Part shown: positions 7,338 to 15,076 of the stretch, one piece after another
How the letters are laid out: each line of letters begins with the position of its first letter
Numbering within the stretch: position 1 is the first letter of the stretch
Assembly (NCBI GenBank): GCA_023429845.1
Contig: JAEZCY010000025.1
Span: forward strand, 1 to 26,188
Direction of reading: 5' to 3'
Length of the DNA: 26,188 nt
Origin: Acidobacteriota bacterium
Lineage (GTDB): Bacteria; Acidobacteriota; Vicinamibacteria; Vicinamibacterales; Vicinamibacteraceae
Program-made: the position numbers and the translations under genes
Notes under the pieces: model-generated
Database searches by the model: none
What the model saw: only the letters and a program-made list of their open reading frames with translations
Told to the model about the DNA's origin: nothing

Positions 7338-7370
7338 ACAGGAGAACAAAAGGCGAAGCTGCTGTCACTG

Positions 7371-7396
7371 AAAAAGGCCCGCGCGGGGGCCAGTGA
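7371..7396 (-). terminator. Rho-independent terminator after recQ
   Basis: On the minus strand a GC stem (GGCCC pairing with GGGCC, 7376-7391) is followed by five T residues (7371-7375). It lies about 50 bp past the recQ stop and before dnaE2, so the two genes are probably transcribed separately. TCACTG and CAGTGA half-sites flank the stem. Confidence 0.6.
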
Positions 7397-7441
7397 TGCG
7401 CTGACGATAGCGCGGCGAAGAGAAAGCGTAAAGAGGCGAAT

Positions 7442-9283
7442 TTACACGGAATCGGCCTTCATGATGACCTCCAGGAAGGCAGGCCCCACATCTTCGGCCT
7501 TGCGCTGGCCCACCCCATAGATGTCGCGGAGGGCCTCCGGCGTACGCGGTCGCAGGCGAGCCATCTCACGCAGCGTCGTGTCGTGGAAGATCACGTACGG
7601 CGGCACCCGGCGGGCGCGTGCGAGCATCAGCCGCACGTCGCGCAGCTTCTCGAACAACCCGCGGTTGACCCCCTGCCACGACTCGGTCTCCACCCGCGAA
7701 CGCCGCGGACCGCTGCCCTTCGGCCGCCGCTTCTGGCGGAAGAGCGTCAGCGGCTCGGCACTGGCGCCATCGCGCATCAGCACGCGCCCCTCCGGCGTGA
7801 GCACCAGCACCGGGTACTCACCCGGCGTCTGCCGCAGGAAGCCGAGCGCCGTGAGCTGCTCGACGTAGCCTCGCACCTCGCTCCCCGGTACGCCCGCGAA
7901 CAGGCCGAACGTGCTGAGCTGCTCGTGCCCGCGCGAGGCCACGGCCGACGTCGCCTTGCCGATCAGCACCATCGTCACGTGGCCGGCGCCGAAGCGCTGT
8001 TCGACGCGGGCCACGCACGACAGCACCTTGCGCGCAATCGTCACCGGCTCGGGCACGAGCTCGAGCTCGCCGAGGCACACGTCGCACGCCCCGCAGTCCT
8101 CACGACCGTACGTGTCGCCGAAGTACTGCACGAGGTGTCGATGCCGGCACAGCGTGCTCGCGGTGTAGCGCTCCATGTCGCGCAGGAGCGCCTGCGCCGA
8201 GTCGGTGAACTCGCCGTTCTTCTCGAGCATCGAGCGCCACTTCATGAAGTCGAAGCCCGACGTGATCAGCACGCATTCGGCCTCGAGCCCGTCGCGGCCG
8301 GCACGCCCCGATTCCTGCTGGTAGTGCTCGAGCGACTGCGGCGCGGCCGTGTGCACGACGAAGCGCACGTTCGACCGGTGGATGCCCATGCCGAACGCCA
8401 CCGTCGCCACGACGATGTCGGCCTGTTCGGTGAGGAAGGCCTCCTGATGCCGATCGCGATCCTCGGCGGGGAGCCCGGCGTGGTACGGCACGGCCCGCCA
8501 GCCCTCGTCCGACAGCCATGCGGCCAGTGCGTCCACCTCCTTGCGCGACGGACAGTAGAGGATGCCGGCCTCGCCGCGATGGCGGCCCAGCACGTCGAGC
8601 AACTGCTTCTTCAGCTGGTCGCGCAACAGCACGCGGTAGACCAGATTCGGCCGGTCGAAGGAGCCGACCTCCTCGAGCGCCGAGCGCAGCCCGAGCTGCG
8701 CGATGATGTCGCGACGTACGCGGCCGGTCGCCGTGGCCGTGAACGCATGGATGCTCGCCTGCGGCAGCAGCGTGCGTATCTGCCCGAGCCGCCGGTACTC
8801 CGGACGGAAGTCGTGTCCCCACTGGCTGATGCAGTGGGCCTCGTCCACGGCGATGAAGCTGACGCCGGTTTGCGCCAGCCAGCGCACGAAGCGATCGCCG
8901 CCGTCTCCGACCAGCCGCTCCGGGGCGACGTACAACAGCCGCGTGCGGCCCTCGCGGACGTCGCGCACCACGTCACGCTTCTGGGCGTCGTCGAGCGCGC
9001 TGTTGTAGCAGGCGGCGGGCACGCCGTTGGCGTTGAGCCCGTCCACCTGGTCCTTCATCAACGAGATGAGCGGCGAGACGACGACGGCCAGGCCGGGGCG
9101 GATCAGGGCCGGCGCCTGGAAACAGAGGGACTTGCCGCCACCGGTGGGCATCACGAGCAGCGAGTCGCGTCCCTGGAGGATCGCGTCCATCACTTCACGC
9201 TGGTGCGGACGGAACTGCGTGTAGCCCCAGTACTTCGCGAGCACGTGCTCGAGGGTGGCTGGTGGAGCGAAGGTCGAACTCAC
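7442..9283 (-). CDS. recQ: ATP-dependent DNA helicase RecQ
   Basis: A 613-residue 3'-5' DNA helicase, about the same length as E. coli RecQ (609). It shows the full layout: Walker A MPTGGGKSLCFQ, the DEAHCISQWGHDFR motif II with its aromatic-rich loop, motif VI QESGRAGRDG, a zinc-binding RQC subdomain with cysteines in STLCRHRHL and EDCGACDVC, a winged helix, and a C-terminal HRDC domain ending near EVIMKADSV. It acts in recombinational repair and fork processing. GTG 9283 is chosen because the longer in-frame extension (to 9427) is translated repeat DNA (ESRIPNPESPIP). No Shine-Dalgarno site is present. It lies between imuB and dnaE2 on their strand. Confidence 0.97.
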   Translation of the reverse strand: MSSTFAPPATLEHVLAKYWGYTQFRPHQREVMDAILQGRDSLLVMPTGGGKSLCFQAPALIRPGLAVVVSPLISLMKDQVDGLNANGVPAACYNSALDDAQKRDVVRDVREGRTRLLYVAPERLVGDGGDRFVRWLAQTGVSFIAVDEAHCISQWGHDFRPEYRRLGQIRTLLPQASIHAFTATATGRVRRDIIAQLGLRSALEEVGSFDRPNLVYRVLLRDQLKKQLLDVLGRHRGEAGILYCPSRKEVDALAAWLSDEGWRAVPYHAGLPAEDRDRHQEAFLTEQADIVVATVAFGMGIHRSNVRFVVHTAAPQSLEHYQQESGRAGRDGLEAECVLITSGFDFMKWRSMLEKNGEFTDSAQALLRDMERYTASTLCRHRHLVQYFGDTYGREDCGACDVCLGELELVPEPVTIARKVLSCVARVEQRFGAGHVTMVLIGKATSAVASRGHEQLSTFGLFAGVPGSEVRGYVEQLTALGFLRQTPGEYPVLVLTPEGRVLMRDGASAEPLTLFRQKRRPKGSGPRRSRVETESWQGVNRGLFEKLRDVRLMLARARRVPPYVIFHDTTLREMARLRPRTPEALRDIYGVGQRKAEDVGPAFLEVIMKADSV

Positions 9284-9304
9284 GTCGGGGGAGATCGTAG
9301 CAGG

Positions 9305-9341
9305 GGGGATTGGGGATTCTGGATTCGGGATTCGGGATTCC
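9305..9341. repeat. GGGATTCGGG-family repeat between recQ and VOC gene
   Basis: Four to five GGGATT(CG)G units in the divergent spacer between recQ (-) and the VOC gene (+), same family as at 7266 and 12936. Confidence 0.85.
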
Positions 9342-9416
9342 CGAGCCCCTGTCAAACCGCCCCGTCGTGCGCGTCTCGTAGACTGTGGCGGGTTCCCGAC
9401 CCGGAGGTGACAACCG

Positions 9417-9818
9417 ATGCAGATCAATCCCTACGTGATTTTCGACGGGCAGTGCCGGAACGCGTTCACGACCTACGAGAAGGTCCTGGGCGGCACGGTG
9501 CAGTGGCACACCTACGGCGACGTGCCGGCGGGCGACGGGCCCGAACAGCCGGCCGACAACATCATGCACGCGCGGCTCGAGGCGCGGGGCGCCGTGCTGA
9601 TGGGCTCGGACGGCCCCGGCGGCGATGGCCCGAAAGACGCCGTCTGGGTGTCGCTGTCGATCGATGCGGTCGAGGAAGCCGAGCGCGTGTTCGACGAACT
9701 GGCCGAGGGCGGCACGGTGATCATGCCGATCGGCGAGACGTTCTGGGCCAAGCGCTTCGGGATGCTGAAGGATCGCTTCGGCGTGTCGTGGATGATCAAC
9801 TGCGAGAAGCCGCGCTGA
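9417..9818 (+). CDS. VOC-family protein (PhnB/YjdN-like)
   Basis: A 133-residue protein of the vicinal oxygen chelate superfamily, PhnB/YjdN-like branch. Typical stretches are NPYVIFDGQCRNAFTTYEKVLGG at the N-terminus, the central MHARLEARGAVLMGSD, and the C-terminal FWAKRFGMLKDRFGVSWMIN. Family members are often annotated as glyoxalase or bleomycin-resistance proteins, but this branch mostly has no proven substrate, so I give no reaction. A good Shine-Dalgarno site (GGAGG, 9402-9406) precedes ATG 9417, unlike most genes here. It is the only plus-strand gene inside the repair block and separates imuB from recQ. A stem with the TGA stop in its loop (9809-9826) ends the gene. Confidence 0.9.
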   Translation: MQINPYVIFDGQCRNAFTTYEKVLGGTVQWHTYGDVPAGDGPEQPADNIMHARLEARGAVLMGSDGPGGDGPKDAVWVSLSIDAVEEAERVFDELAEGGTVIMPIGETFWAKRFGMLKDRFGVSWMINCEKPR

Positions 9819-9826
9819 GGCGCGGC
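9809..9826 (+). terminator. Stem-loop spanning the VOC stop codon
   Basis: GCCGCGC and GCGCGGC form a perfect 7-bp stem around a TGAG loop that contains the stop codon. It lies between the convergent VOC gene and imuB. No T-run follows, so a terminator role is only suggested by position. Confidence 0.35.
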
Positions 9827-9855
9827 ACTCGCCGTCTCGTTCCCCGTTCCACGCG

Positions 9856-11451
9856 CTAATCGATCTCCCCCTCGACCCACCACTGCCCCGTGGTGCGGTC
9901 CTGGAAGACGCGGTACGCGGCGCCACTTTCGAGCGCGACGTCCCACTCGTCGCGATCCCAGGCGCCGTCCCGTTCGGTGGCTGATTGCCACCAGGCGCCA
10001 GACGACCGCCACGGACCGGCCGCCTGCACGACCCGGCCGTCGCGGTACGCGGTATCGCGCGACCGTACGCCGAAGCGGATGGCCCGCGGCGCGCGGCCGG
10101 CGCCGGTGACCACCTCGACGGGCCACGGCTGCCGCAGCCGACGCACGTGGTAGCCGGCCGTGTCGAGCCAGCCCTCCTGCGCCGGTTCTCGTTCGTGCTC
10201 GCGAGCGCGCCCGGCGTCGCGCGTGGCCATGAGCCCCAACGAGGCCAGCAGCGCCGCCTGCCCCGTGTCGCGGCCCTCGGTGCCTGACGGCGTGAACGGC
10301 GCCACCGTCACGTCTCCCGGGCGATGCGAATCGACAAGCGCCGGTGCGCCGCAGCGCCCCTCTCCCATCAACGCGGTGAGCCGCGCCAGCAGCGCCGCCA
10401 GCTGGTCATCGGACGGGAGCGCCTTGCGCAGCAGCGAGAACTGGACGATGCGCGCCTGGACGGGATCGACCGAGACGTCGACGCGATCGATGGCGGCGTG
10501 CGGCGGATGCGCCTCGAGATCCAGCAGCAGCAGCGTGCGCAGCACGCGCGCCTCGCGCACCGGCACCGGCAGTTCCAGGGCGCGCTCATGGACCTGCCTG
10601 TCGGTGAGCCGCAGCCTGATGCGCACGACGGCCGCGGCGCGGTCGCGCGCTTCGAGCCGCTCGCACACCGGATCGAGCACACGCCCGAGCACGAACGACA
10701 GCGGCTCGAGCCCGTCGATCGGCCACTCGAGATCGAGGCCTTCGGCAAACACCTCGTCCGGTGGTTGCGCACGGAGCGGACGCGGGTCGATCCCCACGGC
10801 CAGCCGTTGCAGCCACAGGCCGCGCTCGCCAAGCCGGGCATGCAGATCGGCCGCCGGCAGACGCGCCAGCGCACCGCACGTGGCAATGCCCCATCGCTCG
10901 AACGTCGCCAGCACGTCAGGCCACGGGCGACCGGGCGGCACGCGGATCGACGCGACCTCGCCCACGTCGCGCCCGTCGTCGGCCAACGGCGTCGTCGGTG
11001 GTGCGGCGACGAGACCGAGCCCCGCCGACAAGCGGTAATTCCCCGCGCCGCCGAGGCGGCGGGGGCGCGACGGCCCATCGACCATCAGGTGCACGCCCGG
11101 CACAGCCCCGAGCGCGTCGATCGGCAACGGCGCCAGCGCCGCCGCCGCGCCGCCGCTCGGGACGATGGCCTGCACCCCCGCACCAGCGAGCGTGAGTGCC
11201 GTCGTCCATGCCGGCGCAATCGCCACGCAGGCCGCGAGCTGGCGATCGGCGGCCAGCGCACGGGCGGCGGCGGCGATCTGCTCCGGGCCGCCGAGAATGC
11301 GCTGCAGCCCAGACACGTCGAGCACGACGTCACGCGACGACAGCCGCTCCCAACGCGGCGTCATGTCGCCGGCGATCGCCGACAGATGCGTCAGGATGTC
11401 CTCACGCGTCGAGTCGGCCGGGGGCGATGGGAGATGAACCGCGGCAAACAT
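9856..11451 (-). CDS. imuB: ImuB, inactive Y-family polymerase-like mutasome protein
   Basis: A 531-residue ImuB. In the mutasome this Y-family polymerase relative lacks catalysis and acts as an adaptor joining DnaE2, ImuA and the beta clamp. The N-terminus reads MFAAVHLP, and the site that is SIDE in active Y-family polymerases reads RDVVLDVSGLQRILGG, so the catalytic acids are absent, as usual for ImuB. The C-terminal ImuB-specific end is well kept: PWPVEVVTGAGRAPRAIRF, QAAGPWRSSGAWW, RDEWDVALESGAAYRVF. ATG 11451 sits 7 bp after the imuA stop, so the two are clearly co-transcribed. dnaE2, the usual next gene, is about 2.6 kb further along the strand, beyond the VOC gene and recQ. Confidence 0.92.
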   Translation of the reverse strand: MFAAVHLPSPPADSTREDILTHLSAIAGDMTPRWERLSSRDVVLDVSGLQRILGGPEQIAAAARALAADRQLAACVAIAPAWTTALTLAGAGVQAIVPSGGAAAALAPLPIDALGAVPGVHLMVDGPSRPRRLGGAGNYRLSAGLGLVAAPPTTPLADDGRDVGEVASIRVPPGRPWPDVLATFERWGIATCGALARLPAADLHARLGERGLWLQRLAVGIDPRPLRAQPPDEVFAEGLDLEWPIDGLEPLSFVLGRVLDPVCERLEARDRAAAVVRIRLRLTDRQVHERALELPVPVREARVLRTLLLLDLEAHPPHAAIDRVDVSVDPVQARIVQFSLLRKALPSDDQLAALLARLTALMGEGRCGAPALVDSHRPGDVTVAPFTPSGTEGRDTGQAALLASLGLMATRDAGRAREHEREPAQEGWLDTAGYHVRRLRQPWPVEVVTGAGRAPRAIRFGVRSRDTAYRDGRVVQAAGPWRSSGAWWQSATERDGAWDRDEWDVALESGAAYRVFQDRTTGQWWVEGEID

Positions 11452-11458
11452 CGGCCGG

Positions 11459-12214
11459 CTACCCTGCCAGCGCGACCTGGACCTCGCGCGTGGCGCCGGG
11501 CGCCACGCGACTGCTGACGACGCGCAGCGCGCAATCCATGCCCGCGAGCCGGCACGATCGCACGCTCTCGCCATCCCAGCGCGTTCGCCCCTGTACGCGT
11601 ACCGAGACGCCACCGGCACTGCGGGTGATCGGCTCGGCGCCGAGCACCACCATCATCGTGTCGCGCCCCTCGATCGCGCGATGCATCCGCAACCACGTGG
11701 AGGCCGGCACCTGCCGCAACACCCAGGACGGGATGTCGCAGAGATCGAGCACGACGATGCCGAAGCCGCCCGCCTGCGCCACGAGGTGGGCGGCCTTGAT
11801 GGCGCGTTGCACGACCGTGTGCGCGAGATCCGGGTCGCCACGCCGCGGACGCAGCGCCAGCACACCCGGCGACAGCGGCATGCCGCGCACCCACAACACG
11901 TGCGACAACCGCACGCCCGCCGATGCCGCGCCAGCAGGATCCCCGCGATCCACGGTGTCGATCCACGCCGCGACGTCGCCGCGTGTGGTGGCCGCCGCCA
12001 GGGTGGAGACGAGCACGCGCGTGCGGCCCGACGATGGAGGGCCGACGATCTCCGACACGTGCCCACGCGGCCAGCCGCCGCCGAGCGTGGTGTCGAGTTC
12101 CGGCAGCCCCGTGGACATCAGGCCGGTGGCGGGCACGCGTCCGGCCAGCGTTCCGTCCAGCCGACGGGCCTGCAACAACGCTTCGAGTTGGGCGCGGGAG
12201 CGTGGGAGCGACAT
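11459..12214 (-). CDS. imuA: ImuA, RecA-like mutasome protein
   Basis: A 251-residue ImuA, a distant RecA/SulA-like protein that supports damage-induced mutagenesis with ImuB and DnaE2. The RecA-like core opens with TGLPELDTTLGGGWPRGHVSEIVGP, followed by SSGRTRVLVSTLA in the place of a Walker A loop, here without the canonical GKT lysine, then FGIVVLDLCDIPSWV as the second strand motif. The C-terminus (RVAPGATREVQVALAG) ends just before imuB. ATG 12214 (MSLPRSRAQLEALL) is chosen over the longer opening at 12286 because similarity starts there and because the palindrome at 12235-12247 then falls in the upstream region. It is divergent from sodC across a 190-bp spacer. Confidence 0.88.
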   Translation of the reverse strand: MSLPRSRAQLEALLQARRLDGTLAGRVPATGLMSTGLPELDTTLGGGWPRGHVSEIVGPPSSGRTRVLVSTLAAATTRGDVAAWIDTVDRGDPAGAASAGVRLSHVLWVRGMPLSPGVLALRPRRGDPDLAHTVVQRAIKAAHLVAQAGGFGIVVLDLCDIPSWVLRQVPASTWLRMHRAIEGRDTMMVVLGAEPITRSAGGVSVRVQGRTRWDGESVRSCRLAGMDCALRVVSSRVAPGATREVQVALAG

Positions 12215-12234
12215 TCGTTTTTGTTTCGCCTCAC

Positions 12235-12247
12235 TGGTAGCGTACCA
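12235..12247. promoter_or_regulatory. Palindrome upstream of imuA, candidate LexA operator
   Basis: TGGTA and TACCA are separated by GCG, a perfect 5-bp inverted repeat 21-33 bp upstream of the imuA start. imuA-imuB operons are commonly LexA-controlled, and several phyla use short palindromic SOS boxes with differing sequences. Identity as a LexA site is inference; only the palindrome and its position are seen. Confidence 0.35.
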
Positions 12248-12360
12248 CCCCGGCCGGTCGCTCACAATCGGTGCGTCGTCTCGCATGGCCTTCCAGACGG
12301 GCTGCAGCCACCGCGTCTGACCGATGGTGCCCGGCGTCTACTAGGATGGTGAGAATCGGT

Positions 12361-12380
12361 CACCTGGAACTGACCAGGTG
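12361..12380 (+). promoter_or_regulatory. Leader hairpin before sodC
   Basis: CACCTGG and CCAGGTG form a perfect 7-bp stem with an AACTGA loop, ending 24 bp upstream of the sodC ATG and followed by GCGCTCTTTT. It could be a 5' leader structure, an attenuator-like stem or a dimeric-regulator site. A weak TAGGAT box at 12342-12347 lies just upstream. Confidence 0.5.
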
Positions 12381-12404
12381 GCGCTCTTTTCGAAGGAGAA
12401 ACGG

Positions 12405-12932
12405 ATGCGACTCCAAATCGGCATGGCCTTCGGCGCCGCGACAGTGCTCGCGGCAGGCCTCATCGGCGTGGCCCAGACCTCGCCCATACATGTGGACCTG
12501 AAGGACGGCAAGGGGCAGTCGGTCGGTCACGCGATGCTCTCGCCGGCATCGGACGGCGTCTCCATCGCGCTGTCGCTGAAGAACCTGCCGCCGGGCGATC
12601 ATGCGATCCACGTCCACCAGGTGGCCAAGTGCGAGGGCCCGGCCTTCACGTCAGCCGGTCCGCACTTCAACCCGACCAGCAAGCAGCACGGCATGAAGAA
12701 CCCTGCCGGTCACCACGCGGGCGACATGCCGAACATCACGGTGGGCCAGGACGGCTCGCTCGAGAAGACGATCACCAATTCGGCGGTGTCGCTGGGCAGC
12801 GGCGCCAACTCGGTGTTTGCCAACGGTGGGACCGCGCTGATGATTCACGCCAAGGCCGACGATCACAAGTCGGACCCGGCGGGCAATGCGGGCGACCGCA
12901 TCGCGTGCGGGGTGATCAGCAAGGGGCAGTAA
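12405..12932 (+). CDS. sodC: Periplasmic Cu/Zn superoxide dismutase
   Basis: A 175-residue Cu/Zn superoxide dismutase that would convert superoxide to peroxide and oxygen in the periplasm. An N-terminal signal peptide (MRLQIGMAFGAATVLAAGLIG, cleavage probably near residue 24) precedes the Greek-key barrel. Copper ligands are in HAIHVHQ and the late ALMIHAKADDH; the bridging and zinc ligands are in AGPHFNP, KQHG, HHAGDMPN. The disulfide cysteines are in AKCEGP and RIACGV. Length and domain are complete. ATG 12405 has an AAGGAG Shine-Dalgarno site at 12393-12398. The leader hairpin at 12361-12380 lies upstream. It is divergent from imuA, so stress control of both from one spacer is possible. 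Confidence 0.95.
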   Translation: MRLQIGMAFGAATVLAAGLIGVAQTSPIHVDLKDGKGQSVGHAMLSPASDGVSIALSLKNLPPGDHAIHVHQVAKCEGPAFTSAGPHFNPTSKQHGMKNPAGHHAGDMPNITVGQDGSLEKTITNSAVSLGSGANSVFANGGTALMIHAKADDHKSDPAGNAGDRIACGVISKGQ

Positions 12933-12935
12933 GAA

Positions 12936-12994
12936 CCGGGACTCGGGATTCGGGATTCGGGATTCGGGATGGATTCGGGATTCGGGATTCGGGA
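12936..12994. repeat. Tandem GGGATTC repeat after sodC
   Basis: Seven or so GGGATTCGG(GATTCGG) units with one interruption, placed between the sodC stop and the hairpin at 12999-13021. Same family as at 7266-7337 and 9305-9341. Confidence 0.88.
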
Positions 12995-12998
12995 GGCA

Positions 12999-13021
12999 GG
13001 GCCGGCTCTCCGAGCCGGCCC
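12999..13021. repeat. Hairpin repeat (TCC-loop family), singlet
   Basis: Stem GGCCGGCTC with its complement GAGCCGGCC closes a TCC loop, with one extra G-C pair outside and the flank AGGCAGG on the left. The loop and flank match the array at 23853-24065 but the stem differs at paired positions. It lies between the convergent sodC and lipoprotein genes and may serve as a terminator for both. Confidence 0.7.
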
Positions 13022-13059
13022 CGGGGGACGTCGAGGCACTGCCCCGACGTTCCGCCTCC

Positions 13060-13590
13060 CTACTGCTTCCGCCAGCGACTCACCGAGATGGCGCGCCCAT
13101 CGTCATCGCGCGTGGTGAGCGTGAGCACGCCGCCGTCCACGCTCCAGTGGCGCGGACGACTCAGAGCCAGCGGTCCTTCCGGTGGGCCCGCCGTCTGTGC
13201 TTCCGGCACGAACGTCAACGTGCGGGCCTGCATGTCCACGACCGTGCGGCCTGCGATGGCGACGCGCCCGTTCCGCACCGGCACGCCAGCCGATTGCAGC
13301 GCAGCGACGACACCCTCGGTCGGCTGCACGTCCATGGTCATGTTGGCGTACCCGTCGTAGATCAGCCGGCCCTTGCCGCTGACCGTGAGTGGATCGCGGC
13401 CGGGCGGGAACAGTTCGAACGACTCCAGCATCCACAATCCCTGCAGGTAGTCGCGCGCGGCCTCCACCGTACCCGCTCCCGTGTCCACCGGCGACGTGCG
13501 CAGCGGCCGCTTGCTCGGCGCGGGTGCGCAGGCGGCCGTGAGGAGTGCGGCAATCACCACGGGCAGGAAGCGACACGAGCGCTGGGCCAC
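13060..13590 (-). CDS. Lipocalin-like lipoprotein
   Basis: A 176-residue predicted lipoprotein. The signal peptide FLPVVIAALLTAAC ends in a lipobox with the cysteine at about residue 21. The mature part (YLQGLWMLESFELF, LTVSGKGRLIYDGYANMTMDV, then RTLTFVPEA and WSVDGGVLTLTTRDDDGR) follows the pattern of small bacterial lipocalin-like beta barrels, in which a W-x-L-x-SFE strand opens the barrel and GxLIYD closes the second strand. The ligand is unknown. GTG 13590 is chosen because an AGGAG site precedes it and the signal peptide starts there; the longer opening to 13914 runs through alkA. It is 100 bp downstream of alkA on the same strand. Confidence 0.8.
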   Translation of the reverse strand: MAQRSCRFLPVVIAALLTAACAPAPSKRPLRTSPVDTGAGTVEAARDYLQGLWMLESFELFPPGRDPLTVSGKGRLIYDGYANMTMDVQPTEGVVAALQSAGVPVRNGRVAIAGRTVVDMQARTLTFVPEAQTAGPPEGPLALSRPRHWSVDGGVLTLTTRDDDGRAISVSRWRKQ

Positions 13591-13690
13591 GACAGGCTCC
13601 TCTCGGAATGTCGGACGGATGCAGGGACAGCCGCGAGCGTAGCACGCAGCCGCGAACACGTGGAACAGCGGTGAACGCCAGGGGATCTGC

Positions 13691-14581
13691 TCACGAAGCG
13701 CCGTCCTCAGCCCATAGCAGCTGGGCCGCGTACGCGCGGTGGGGACGCCAGGCCTCGGCACGTGCGAGCAGGCCCGCCGGCGAGGGGCGGGCGCCCAGCA
13801 CGCGGGCGGCGCCGCGCAGCAGGCCGGCATCGCTGGACGGGAACGCATCCGGGTGACGCAAGGCGCGCAGCGCGATGTAGTGCGCGGTCCAGTCGCCGAT
13901 GCCCTTGACCGCACGCAGGCGTGCGATCGCCGTGTCCAGCGAGGCCTCGGGTTGCAGCAGCCCCGGATCCGCGACCGCCGCGTCGGCCAGCGCCCGCAGC
14001 GTCGCGCGGCGGGCAGCGGGCATGCGCAGGAGGCTCAGGTCGGCCGACGCCATCTCATGCGGCCGGGGGAAGATGCGGGTCAATCCGGGTTCGCAGAGCT
14101 GCGCCGGCAAGGGCGTGCCGCACGCGCCGACCAGATCCGACGCGAGGCGTCGCGCGGCAGCGATCGTCACCTGTTGCCCGAGCACGACACGCACGGCCAG
14201 CTCGAACGGGTCCCAGCCGCCCGGCACGTGCAGCCCAGGGTGTCGCGCGAGCGCCGACGCGAGTCGCGGGTCCTGCGCGAGGTGCGCTGCTGCCGCCGAG
14301 ACGTCGCGATCGATGCCGAGCACGCGGCACACACGCGCCGACACCTCGCGCACATCGACCGTCCCCGATGCGTGGACGGTCATCTCGAAGCTGGTCGCGT
14401 GGGGCCGGTGCCGCACGTGCACGACGAGGCACGCGTTGTCGATACGGGCCGTGCGCGCATAGCCATCGTCGCTCACGTGCTCGACGCCCGGAATCGCCCG
14501 CGCGGCCAGCCACGCGCGCATGGAGGTCCATTCGTAGGGCTGCGTATGAGCAAGGCGCACCACCGTGCGCAAGACCGTCAC
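13691..14581 (-). CDS. alkA: DNA-3-methyladenine glycosylase II (AlkA)
   Basis: A 296-residue DNA glycosylase of the helix-hairpin-helix superfamily that removes alkylated bases such as 3-methyladenine. The N-terminal AlkA domain (RLAHTQPYEWTSMRAWLAARAIPGVEHV) matches the E. coli YDW-FLAARAV pattern. The HhH motif is LRAVKGIGDWTAHYIALRAL, and the catalytic aspartate is D251 in FPSSDAGLLRG. AVRVVLGQQVTIAAARRLA is the typical central helix. GTG 14581 is the first plausible start; TTG 14572 is an alternative. There is no fused Ada domain, although some actinobacterial relatives carry one. The upstream spacer holds a CTGCAG-type repeat. Its place near the mutasome and recQ adds to the repair character of the region. 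Confidence 0.92.
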   Translation of the reverse strand: MTVLRTVVRLAHTQPYEWTSMRAWLAARAIPGVEHVSDDGYARTARIDNACLVVHVRHRPHATSFEMTVHASGTVDVREVSARVCRVLGIDRDVSAAAAHLAQDPRLASALARHPGLHVPGGWDPFELAVRVVLGQQVTIAAARRLASDLVGACGTPLPAQLCEPGLTRIFPRPHEMASADLSLLRMPAARRATLRALADAAVADPGLLQPEASLDTAIARLRAVKGIGDWTAHYIALRALRHPDAFPSSDAGLLRGAARVLGARPSPAGLLARAEAWRPHRAYAAQLLWAEDGAS

Positions 14582-14623
14582 GCCGCCAGCGTGCCACAGG
14601 TGCGCGGGCAGGGGCTTTCCGGT

Positions 14624-14673
14624 TTGGAGGCTGCGGCTGCAGCCTGCAGCCTGTGGCCTGCAGCCTACCTACA
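14624..14673. repeat. CTGCAG-rich repeat tract
   Basis: Repeated GGCTGCAGCCTGCAGCC-like units, decaying to GCCTACCTACAGG. Related tracts are at 17752-17781 and 22027-22062, and a short one lies in dnaE2 at 3921-3940. The tract abuts the 5' end of the decayed zeta-toxin gene, where its P-loop region is missing. Confidence 0.75.
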
Positions 14674-14730
14674 GGCGGTGGTCTGCGGGTGCGGCAGCTT
14701 CCTCGCCGCCGTGGACGCCGCGATCGCAGC

Positions 14731-15076
14731 GTCTTCGTCAACGCCGACCTGATTGCCGCCGGGCGGTCGCCGCTGGCGCCCGAGCAACGTCAGGTGGCGG
14801 CGAGCCGGCTGTTCCTGAGACAGATCCGCGAGCACGTCGCCGAGCGGCGGGACTTCGCGTTCGAGACGACACTGGCGGGTCGCGGACATCTGAGGCTGGT
14901 CCGGCAGTTGCGCGGCGAGGGCTGGCGCGTCGACCTGCTCTGATCTGGCCCTGCACGGCGTCGATCTGTCGCTCCAGCGCGTCGCTGAGCGTGTCGCGCA
15001 CGGCGGTCACGGCATCCCCGAGGCCGACATCCGGCGACGGTTCCCCCGCAGTTTGCGCGCGAATTGGCCGCCCTGA
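14731..15076 (+). pseudogene. Zeta-toxin family kinase, decayed
   Basis: A broken gene for a zeta-toxin/AAA-kinase type protein. The first piece reads FVNADLIAAGRSPLAPEQ, then AASRLFLRQIREHVAERRDFAFETTLAGR and LRLVRQLRGEGWRVDLL, ending at a TGA (14941-14943). A frame shift there restores VDLSLQRVAERVAHGGHGIPEADIRRRFPRSLR, ending at a second TGA (15074-15076). The Walker A start (AGPNGAGKT-like) is absent upstream, where a CTGCAG repeat lies, and the usual C-terminal third is missing. Truncation at both ends and the frameshift make function very unlikely. Confidence 0.72.

Noticed and set aside
7261..7368. N-terminal extension of DnaE2
   Set aside because: The extension is translated repeat DNA and the PHP domain starts at residue 2 of the shorter protein.
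7583..9859. Long plus-strand open frame opposite recQ, running through the VOC gene
   Set aside because: Antisense shadow of recQ with no recognisable domain; the VOC gene is clearly coded in another frame with its own Shine-Dalgarno site.
13591..13914. N-terminal extension of the lipocalin-like lipoprotein
   Set aside because: It overlaps alkA in another frame, and the signal peptide with a Shine-Dalgarno site begins at GTG 13590.
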